From JBHJGP01 sp050331695 (GTDB lineage Bacteria > Pseudomonadota > Alphaproteobacteria > Geminicoccales > Geminicoccaceae), in assembly GCA_050331695.1 (NCBI GenBank), contig JBHJGP010000014.1:66094-130093 (forward strand): a DNA stretch of 64,000 nucleotides. Reading direction: 5' to 3'. Made by a program: the position numbers and the translations under genes. A model generated the notes under the pieces. It did not search any database, had not been told where the DNA came from, and saw only the letters and a program-made list of their open reading frames with translations. Shown here in pieces: positions 57,789-64,000 of this stretch; within the stretch, counting starts at the first letter, position 1, and every line of letters starts with the position of its first letter.

Positions 57789-60434
57789 GTGGCCGCGTCC
57801 CAAGACGGCGGCACGCCGATGATCCGCCAATACAAGGCGATCAAGGCCGCCCATCCCGACATGCTCTTGTTCTACCGGATGGGCGATTTTTACGAATTGT
57901 TCTTCGAGGACGCGGTCGAGGCTGCGGCGGCCCTCGACATCGCGCTCACCAAGCGCGGCCGCCACGACGGCCAGGACATCGCCATGTGTGGCGTGCCCGT
58001 CCACAGTGCGGAAAGCTATCTGCAAAAGCTCATCAAACAGGGATTTCGCGTGGCGGTCTGCGAACAGACCGAGGATCCCGCCGAAGCGAAGAAACGCCCT
58101 GGGGCCGGCAAACTCGTGGCCCGGGAGGTGGTCCGCATCGTCACGCCCGGGACCCTGACCGAGGACGGTCTGCTCGATCCGAGAAATGCCAACTATCTGG
58201 CGTCGCTGGCCGAGGCCCGGGAGCAGCTGGGCCTTGCCTGGCTCGATCTCTCGACCGGCGAGTTTCGGACCGAGACCCTGGGTCCTGCTCAACTTCAGAG
58301 CGAACTCGCCCGGATCGATCCCCGGGAGCTGCTCGTGGCCGAAAGCACTCTGGAGCGGGCCGACGGCCGCGACCGGCTGGGCTCATGGTTTGATCGGGCA
58401 ACGCCGGTGGCCGACCAGCAGCTTCGAAGCGGCGACGGTGAGAAACGGCTCCGCTCGCTTTTCGGGATCGCCACCTTGGAAGCGTTCGGGGATTTCAGCC
58501 GGGCGGAATTGGCGGCGGCCGGCGGCCTTTTGGCTTATGTCGAGCTCACCCAGAAAGCGGCCGTGCCCCGCTTGTCGCCGCCGGTCCGCATGGAAAGAGG
58601 CGGGCATCTGGCGCTCGATCCGGCGACCCGCGCCAGTCTCGAGCTTACCCGCAATCTTCAAGGCGAGCGCCAGGGCAGTCTGCTCGCGGCTGTCGACCGA
58701 ACCCTGACCGGCGCCGGCGGCCGACGGCTCGCCGCCTGGCTCTCGAGCCCGCTCACCGACCGGGCCGCGATCAACGAGCGCCTCGACCGGATCCAGGCAC
58801 TGATCGAAACATCCGAATGGCTGGCGGGGATCCGCGCAAGCCTCAAAGGCTGTCCCGATGTGGAACGGGCTTTGTCGCGTCTGGCGCTCGATCGGGGCGG
58901 GCCCCGGGATCTGGCCGCCGTCCGCGAAGCGCTGCGGCGGGCTTCCGATCTGGCGTCGGGCCAGCCGCCGCCTGCGGCGGCCCTGGTGCCGCTGGTCCGT
59001 CCGCTCGAGGGCTTTGGTCCGTTGGCCGGGCAATTGGATACGGCGCTGGTCGACGAGCCGCCCGTTCTCTGCCGTGACGGCGGTTTCATCACCGAGGGCT
59101 TCGACCGGGAGCTGGACGATGCCCGCAGCCTTCGCGACCGCGGCCGCAAACATATCGCCGCCCTGGAAGCGAAACTTCGAAGCGAGACCGGGATCGCATC
59201 GCTCAAGATCCGGCACAACCACATGCTGGGCTACTATATCGAGGTGACCGCCAACCATCGGGACAAGACGCCGGAAACCTTCGTTCAGCGCCAAAGCATG
59301 GCCAATGCCATCCGGTTCACCACTGCCGAGCTGAGCGAGCTCGAAATGGCGCTGGTCCAGGCCCAGGACCGGGCGTGCACGCGAGAGCTGGCGCTGTTCG
59401 ACGAGCTGGTCGGCGCTGTCACGGCCTCGGCCGAGGCTCTGGCCAACCTGGCCGACGCCCTGGCCCAATTGGACGTCGCCCAGGGGCTTGCCACCCTTGC
59501 CATGGAACTAAGGTGGTGCCGGCCCGAATTGACCGATGGCCTGATCTTCGAGATCGAGGGCGGCCGTCACCCGGTCGTCGAGCAGGCGCTTTCAAAAGCG
59601 CACCAGGGGTTCATCGCCAATGACGCGGTGCTCGACGACACCAATCGCCTGTGGCTGCTGACGGGACCCAATATGGCCGGCAAGAGCACGTTCTTGCGCC
59701 AGAATGCGTTGATCGTCGTGCTCGCGCAGATGGGGGCTTATGTCCCGGCGCGGCGGGCCAAGATCGGTCTGGTCGACAAGCTCTTCAGCCGGGTCGGTGC
59801 GGCCGACGACCTCGCCCGGGGTCAGTCGACCTTCATGGTCGAGATGGTCGAGACGGCGTCGATCCTGAACCAGGCAACGTCACGCTCGCTGGTGATCCTC
59901 GATGAGATCGGCCGCGGTACCGCCACCCATGACGGCCTTTCGATCGCCTGGGCGGTGGTCGAGCACCTGCACGACGTGATCCGTTGCCGTGGTCTGTTCG
60001 CGACCCATTTTCACGAGCTCACCGCGCTGGCGGAACGGTTGGAGCATTTGGCCTGCCATACCATGGCCGTGCGCGAATGGCAGAATGAGGTGGTTTTTCT
60101 CCATGAAGTCGCCGCCGGCACCGCGGATCGATCTTACGGGATCCACGTCGCGAAGCTCGCCGGTCTGCCGCCGGTCGTGGTCGCCCGGGCCGATCAGCTG
60201 CTTGCCGGTCTCGAAAAAGGGATGCCGGCGACCAACGGCGCTTCAATTTTGAGCGAGTTGCCTTTGTTCGAAAGCCTCGCCGAGCCCACACCGCCACCAC
60301 CGGCGATGCCCCCATCACCGGTCGTCGACGCCTTGGAAAAACTCGAGGTCGATGACCTCAGTCCCCGCCAGGCGCTGAACACGCTTTACGAGCTGAAGCG
60401 GTTGGCGACAGCTCAAACGGAAAGGTCGTCATGA
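57789..60434 (+). CDS. mutS: DNA mismatch repair protein MutS
   Basis: Mismatch-recognition ATPase of 881 residues. The mismatch-binding domain includes MLLFYRMGDFYELFFEDA with the Phe-x-Glu pair (DFYE near residue 34). Domain V has Walker A GPNMAGKST (about 626-634), ILDEIGRGTATHDG as the Walker B region and HFHELTALAERL after it. The C-terminal PRQALNTLYELKRL is the usual dimer/MutL tail. The start is a GTG at 57789 with AGGAG upstream. It overlaps the EF-hand gene at its end (ATGA); mutL is not near. Confidence 0.97.
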   Translation: MAASQDGGTPMIRQYKAIKAAHPDMLLFYRMGDFYELFFEDAVEAAAALDIALTKRGRHDGQDIAMCGVPVHSAESYLQKLIKQGFRVAVCEQTEDPAEAKKRPGAGKLVAREVVRIVTPGTLTEDGLLDPRNANYLASLAEAREQLGLAWLDLSTGEFRTETLGPAQLQSELARIDPRELLVAESTLERADGRDRLGSWFDRATPVADQQLRSGDGEKRLRSLFGIATLEAFGDFSRAELAAAGGLLAYVELTQKAAVPRLSPPVRMERGGHLALDPATRASLELTRNLQGERQGSLLAAVDRTLTGAGGRRLAAWLSSPLTDRAAINERLDRIQALIETSEWLAGIRASLKGCPDVERALSRLALDRGGPRDLAAVREALRRASDLASGQPPPAAALVPLVRPLEGFGPLAGQLDTALVDEPPVLCRDGGFITEGFDRELDDARSLRDRGRKHIAALEAKLRSETGIASLKIRHNHMLGYYIEVTANHRDKTPETFVQRQSMANAIRFTTAELSELEMALVQAQDRACTRELALFDELVGAVTASAEALANLADALAQLDVAQGLATLAMELRWCRPELTDGLIFEIEGGRHPVVEQALSKAHQGFIANDAVLDDTNRLWLLTGPNMAGKSTFLRQNALIVVLAQMGAYVPARRAKIGLVDKLFSRVGAADDLARGQSTFMVEMVETASILNQATSRSLVILDEIGRGTATHDGLSIAWAVVEHLHDVIRCRGLFATHFHELTALAERLEHLACHTMAVREWQNEVVFLHEVAAGTADRSYGIHVAKLAGLPPVVVARADQLLAGLEKGMPATNGASILSELPLFESLAEPTPPPPAMPPSPVVDALEKLEVDDLSPRQALNTLYELKRLATAQTERSS

Positions 60435-60946
60435 TCATTCGCGGATTTCTGTCAGTCATGGTCGCTCTGGCGGCAACCGGCGCGGTGGCCGAGGACGACC
60501 CACACCGGCGTTTCGATGGCTTCGCCCGCACGATCGGGCCGGTATGCGCCCTCGATGCCTCGACGCGCTGCTTCGACGTCGGCTGGGCCTATGTCGACCG
60601 CGATGATGACGCGTTTCTCGATCTGGGCGAACTGACCCATGTGCAGGAAGAGGTTCGCGGCTGGACCCAGTCCCGCTGGCAACAATTGAGCGTTGCTGAG
60701 CGGAGCGGACTCAGTCTGGGCTTGTGGACCCTCGACACGGTGGGTCTCGAGAGCCTGTTCGCCAGCTATGACGCCAATCGCGACGATCGTCTCAGCCGGG
60801 ATGAACTGCTGGCCGACGTGACGATCGACGAGCGGCGGCTCATTGACGTGATCCGCGACCGGGACGCGATCGACTGGCAAACGCTGGCCAGCCGTTTCGG
60901 ACCCCTGTCAGGTCTCCTCGGCGCCCTCAAGCCGCCGGGCGGTTGA
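60431..60946 (+). CDS. Secreted EF-hand protein
   Basis: A 171-residue protein with a signal peptide (MIIRGFLSVMVALAATGAVA) and two EF-hand-like calcium loops: D56-E67 (DRDDDAFLDLGE) and D114-E125 (DANRDDRLSRDE). Two cysteines (Cys39 and Cys47) lie before the first loop. It is probably periplasmic and may bind calcium. Its function is unknown. The ATG overlaps the stop of mutS (ATGA), so the two are translationally coupled, an odd neighbour for a repair enzyme. Confidence 0.82.
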   Translation: MIIRGFLSVMVALAATGAVAEDDPHRRFDGFARTIGPVCALDASTRCFDVGWAYVDRDDDAFLDLGELTHVQEEVRGWTQSRWQQLSVAERSGLSLGLWTLDTVGLESLFASYDANRDDRLSRDELLADVTIDERRLIDVIRDRDAIDWQTLASRFGPLSGLLGALKPPGG

Positions 60947-60951
60947 GCGTC

Positions 60952-62154
60952 TCAGCCGGTAAGCGCGGTTGGTCTCGCCGCCGCGCGCATCGGCACGACG
61001 AAGGTCACCAACATCAAAACCGCGCAGACCAGCATCGTGACCAGCGTCGGATAGGGTGTGCCGTCTTGGATCATGCCGACGAACTGGGCCATGAGCGAGG
61101 CGAGCCCCATCTGCATGAAACCGGCAAGGCCCGATGCGGTGCCGGCGATCGACGGATCGACGCTCACCGCACCTGCCTGGGCGTTGGGCATGGCGAGCCC
61201 CTGGCCGAAACCGACGCAGATGCCCGGAATGAAGATCGCCCAGGGCTCCCAGTGGCCGGCCATTAAAAGCGCGATCGTGACCGGCAGGGGGATGATCGTC
61301 AGCACGCTGCCGATGACGATCATCCTGTCCAGTCCGACCTTGCCGGAGATGCGGGCGGCCGTGAAATTGCCGGCCATGAAGCCGCCAGCCAGCAGGATGA
61401 ACCAATTGCCGTACACCGAAGCCGGGTAGCCCATGACCTGCTGGACGATGTAAGGCGCGCCAGCGAGCAGACTAAAAAAGACCGCCATGGAGAACGCGCC
61501 CTGGAGCGTGTAGGCGAGGAAGGCCGGGATTTTCATCAGTCTGCTGAAGGCCTGGCCGATGCTCGAAAAATCGAGTTTCTCTATAGGGTTCTTGTTGGTT
61601 TCCGGAAGGCTTCTGAGGGCGATCGTTAGCGCGACGATCCCGATCACGCCCGGCACGAAAAAATTGGACCGCCAGCCGGCGAAACCCACCAGATGGGCGC
61701 CGATCCAGGGCGACAGCATCGGCACGAACACCATGCCAACGGTCAGATAGGCGATCATCTCCGCCGAGCGCTCCCGGTCGAAGAGATCGCGGACGATGGC
61801 CCGCGCCAGCACCATGCCGGCGACGCCACCCGCTGCCTGGACGATGCGGCCGACCATCACGCCCTCGATGGTCGGGGCGAAACTGGCGATCGCGCTGCCC
61901 AGAATGTAGAAACCGACGCCCGCGAGGATCGTCCGGCGCCGGCCGAACCGGTCGGAAATCGGCCCGTAGGCCAGGGTGCCGACGGCCATGGCAATGCCGG
62001 ACAGGCTGAAGACCAGCTGGGCGTAGCCGATCGAGACGTCGAAATGGCTTTGGATGACGGGCAGCGACGGCAGGAAGATCTGCATCGCGAACGGCGCGAG
62101 AGCGGTGAGCGCGACCAGGAGAACGATCAACGGCCACGAGGCGACGGCGGGCAT
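60952..62154 (-). CDS. MFS exporter of the Bcr/CflA type
   Basis: Major facilitator superfamily transporter of 400 residues with twelve predicted hydrophobic segments. The motif A loop is AYGPISDRFGRRRTILAG near residue 63. Bcr/CflA-type features are QIFLPSLPVIQSHFDVS near 25 and ARAIVRDLFDRERSAEMIAYL near 118. It should export drugs or small metabolites with proton exchange. The stop is convergent with the EF-hand gene, five bases apart. It is followed by a 242-base gap before the HEPN gene, in which I see nothing supported. Confidence 0.93.
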   Translation of the reverse strand: MPAVASWPLIVLLVALTALAPFAMQIFLPSLPVIQSHFDVSIGYAQLVFSLSGIAMAVGTLAYGPISDRFGRRRTILAGVGFYILGSAIASFAPTIEGVMVGRIVQAAGGVAGMVLARAIVRDLFDRERSAEMIAYLTVGMVFVPMLSPWIGAHLVGFAGWRSNFFVPGVIGIVALTIALRSLPETNKNPIEKLDFSSIGQAFSRLMKIPAFLAYTLQGAFSMAVFFSLLAGAPYIVQQVMGYPASVYGNWFILLAGGFMAGNFTAARISGKVGLDRMIVIGSVLTIIPLPVTIALLMAGHWEPWAIFIPGICVGFGQGLAMPNAQAGAVSVDPSIAGTASGLAGFMQMGLASLMAQFVGMIQDGTPYPTLVTMLVCAVLMLVTFVVPMRAAARPTALTG

Positions 62155-62396
62155 GGGAGATCCAAGGTACGAAAAAGCGGCGGTCGAAGGATGCCGACCC
62201 GCCGGTGGGCTCTCCGTCTAACCTAGCTCACGCCCCCACCACCGCCAAGGGCGCCCCGGGGCTGGGCCGAACCTCGGTGACGAATTTCGGTAGTGGGATG
62301 TACGGCTCCTGCAACTGGATCGTTTCGACACGCTCCAGTCTGGCTCAATTCGAAGCCGTTGGAGGCATCCATCCCATTACTGAAATTCCGAAACTC

Positions 62397-62978
62397 CTAC
62401 TCCATCTGCCTGAACCAGTCACGCAGTCCGAGGTGTAACCTTAGCTCTTCGTCCTCGGCCAGAGCCTTGCAGTGAGCAATTGGTGCGCGAAGCGTATTGA
62501 GGGTTGCGAGAACCTTCTCAACCGCCTTCACGTCTCTGAACATGTCGCCAAAGATGCTCCAATTGGATTTGATGACCTCGCCAAGCTCGCCGAAATTCGT
62601 GAAATCAATCAGGTCAGTCGACCGCGGGGTTACACCTGATGCAAGCTCCCTCTTCCGGTTGCTTTCTGCATTCTTTCGAACCACTTCAGGAACTGCCTTA
62701 TCCCACCAATCTGAGCCATGCTCTTCGTCAAGGCGCTGGGCAATGATCTCGCGAATGCTGTTCTCGAGGCAGTAGAAGATCGCATAGTTGGTCGACATCC
62801 GAGCCGCCTCGTTTCGCAGCCGCTCGACAAACTGCGGATAGTAGGTTTGGTCGATGCGCTCTTCCGTGGGCCGGTGGTGTCCGAGGTCCACATCGTAGTC
62901 TCGCTCGATCTTGCGGATATCTGACTCGATGGTCAGGTTGTTCAATCCAAACAGCTTGATGGCTTCTTCTGAGCGCAT
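62397..62978 (-). CDS. Swt1-family HEPN domain protein
   Basis: A 193-residue protein of the Swt1-like HEPN family. The HEPN RX4H motif, the active site of HEPN ribonucleases, is Arg164-His169 in LNTLRAPIAHCKAL. IFYCLENSIREIIAQRL near residue 67, a helical hairpin typical of the fold, precedes it. HEPN proteins often act as toxins in defence and toxin-antitoxin systems by cutting RNA. The ATG shares one base with the TGA of the upstream DUF5343 frame (TGATG), so the two form one unit. Base composition is clearly lower in G+C than its neighbours, so it was probably acquired. Confidence 0.85.
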   Translation of the reverse strand: MRSEEAIKLFGLNNLTIESDIRKIERDYDVDLGHHRPTEERIDQTYYPQFVERLRNEAARMSTNYAIFYCLENSIREIIAQRLDEEHGSDWWDKAVPEVVRKNAESNRKRELASGVTPRSTDLIDFTNFGELGEVIKSNWSIFGDMFRDVKAVEKVLATLNTLRAPIAHCKALAEDEELRLHLGLRDWFRQME

Positions 62979-63604
62979 CAGTTCTTTAACAAGTTTTCTT
63001 TGAGAGCACGGAAGATCGCGTTGAAGACCTCAGGATCACTGGTCTCTGGCAGGTTCAAGTTGATTGTGTATCCAACACGAAGGTCCACTCCGTCCGCTTC
63101 CGCCAACGGCTGCTGTGGTGCGTACTGCGTGACAGGGACGGTTTGCGATTCGGTCGCTTCTTGCTGTGGCGTGGCCGTTGTCCTGGGTTCGAGGTCGCCT
63201 TCGAAGTCAGCGAGCTCCTTCAGCGCGAGGAATGTGCCCACGATGGCATTCGTGATACGGTCATTCGTGGCGCTACCCGTGATTTCGACGACTTAGCCAG
63301 TCAGTTTGTCGCGGTTCATTTCGTATACATATTCATTGCGCTCAAAGAGCTCGCTGAAGGCGTTTCTCATGCCTTCGGCAACGGCAGCCCCCTGTGTGTC
63401 AGTGTTGCGAAACTGATCGTAGAGCGACGTCGGGACACCATCGGAGCCCAAAAAGCCCATGCGTTTGAGCAATGGGATTATGGATCGCGCGCTCCCGCCG
63501 CTGTGGCCCAGCTTGGTCTCGAGGAAGTCTTGAGTAAACCGCTCAGGCCTGCGTGCGTTTTGAATCTTCTCAAGGATTTTCGGAATTAAGCTGACAGATA
63601 GCAT
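62978..63604 (-). pseudogene. DUF5343 gene interrupted by an in-frame stop
   Basis: A continuous frame encoding a DUF5343-family protein of about 208 codons, broken by one TAA at 63293-63295. Before the stop the protein reads MLSVSLIPKILEKIQNARRPERF and continues through LGHSGGSARSIIPLLKRMGFLGSDG to DKLTG. After it, VVEITGSATNDRITNAIVGTFLALKELADF follows in the same frame, and the ending INLNLPETSDPEVFNAIFRALKENLLKN is typical. Relatives probably have Leu at the stop (from memory). The conserved KLPYM before the first ATG is present, but its start codon is ATA at 63623-63625, with AGGA upstream. It may be inactivated, or be read through. A winged-helix-like DNA-binding role is a guess. Confidence 0.82.
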
Positions 63605-63852
63605 GTATGGTAGCTTGGCGGCTATTAGTGTCCTATGCTTTGACTAGTCTACTGTCTCGCTAGGTTAGGATGCACGTAATAGGCTAACATCAGATCGAGT
63701 ACGGATCTACCGTCGCACTTTGCTAAATTCACTAAGCTGGCTGCTCGTTGGCACACAAAACACCAAACTGTCGAGCACAGTGATGGTTGTGTATCTATTC
63801 TAAGGAGAGCGTTTGAGTTCTAGGCTTTAGCTGGCCACTTTGACGCCGGCCG
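63605..63852. other. AT-rich spacer between DUF5343 and clpX
   Basis: About 250 bases of lower G+C sequence with no supported gene. A promoter for the DUF5343/HEPN pair should lie here on the minus strand, but no clear boxes can be named. No tRNA or attachment site was seen. Confidence 0.4.
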
Positions 63853-64000
63853 TCACCCGGCGGCGTCGCGGTCTTCTTTTCGTTCGGCATAGACCCGGAT
63901 CGGCGCGGCATGGCCGTCCGCCGCTTCCTTGTTGACAACCACCTCCTCGACACCGTCCAGACCCGGCAGGTCGAACATGGTGTCAAGCAAAATCATCTCC
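63853..64000 (-). CDS. clpX: ClpX C-terminus (partial)
   Basis: The last 48 codons of the ATPase subunit of the ClpXP protease, cut by the window edge. The visible sequence reads EMILLDTMFDLPGLDGVEEVVVNKEA and ends YAERKEDRDAAG before a TGA at 63853-63855. The ILLDTMFDLPG segment is the conserved ClpX C-terminal domain. In many alphaproteobacteria lon follows clpX; here the DUF5343/HEPN pair lies downstream instead. Confidence 0.9.
   Translation of the reverse strand, partial: EMILLDTMFDLPGLDGVEEVVVNKEAADGHAAPIRVYAERKEDRDAAG

Noticed and set aside
63795..63986. 63-codon minus-strand frame at the right edge
   Set aside because: The true gene in another frame of this region is the clpX 3' end.

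Overview
The window is about 64 kb of GC-rich chromosomal DNA from an alphaproteobacterium, most likely Rhodospirillales or a close relative. The evidence is the rhaD/rhaI operon facing rhaT-P-Q-S-U-K, the fliL-fliM-DUF6468-MotE-like flagellar order, a double-length dCTP deaminase, the gloB/methyltransferase pair and the hisC/prephenate dehydrogenase pair. The lineage is inferred from gene content; no database was searched. No rRNA, tRNA, insertion sequence, integrase or CRISPR array was seen.

Layout. 0.3-7.7 kb (minus): two-domain rhodanese and TsuA-type sulfur transporter, a ThuA/Gfo-Idh-MocA pair, dCTP deaminase, rpiB and glyA. 7.9-13.8 kb: GT9 glycosyltransferase, YbaK, gloB, a methyltransferase, hisC, prephenate dehydrogenase and a ChaC-like protein. 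13.7-23.4 kb: a complete L-rhamnose uptake and breakdown locus, with an ABC importer, mutarotase and kinase on one side and rhaD-rhaI on the other. 23.4-26.2 kb: arsenate reductase-like protein, zinc peptidase, MgtC-like protein and a sorbitol dehydrogenase-like SDR. 26.5-39.1 kb: a flagellar cluster. The minus-strand arm runs fliL, fliM, DUF6468, MotE-like, cheY, two MotB-N-like proteins, a 1191-residue periplasmic protein and a lipoprotein hydrolase. The plus-strand arm is flgF-G-A-H behind a consensus sigma-54 promoter.

39.6-45.2 kb: a diguanylate cyclase, then a folate one-carbon operon (GcvT/DmdA-type methyltransferase, MetV-like zinc protein, MetF, acyl-CoA ligase). 45.2-48.3 kb: polysaccharide genes (polymerase/ligase-like membrane protein, membrane-anchored nucleotidyltransferase, split PssD/PssE glycosyltransferase). 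48.3-57.4 kb: a DUF3298-like lipoprotein, a polyamine-type ABC importer without a binding protein, a small membrane methyltransferase and a complete branched-chain-amino-acid-type ABC importer. 57.5-62.2 kb: a strongly folded candidate RNA with a terminator, then mutS, a secreted EF-hand protein and a Bcr/CflA-type exporter. 62.4-63.6 kb: a lower-GC pair, DUF5343 (broken by an in-frame stop) and Swt1-HEPN, lying beside the 3' end of clpX at the right edge.

The most interesting items are the DUF5343/HEPN pair, the unusual MotB-like flagellar genes with the 1191-residue protein, the one-carbon operon, the folded RNA before mutS, the sigma-54 flgF promoter with paired palindromes, and two genes that seem to start at CTG. 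Genes in this genome are tightly packed, with many ATGA/GTGA/TTGA/TGATG start-stop overlaps, which guided start choice.
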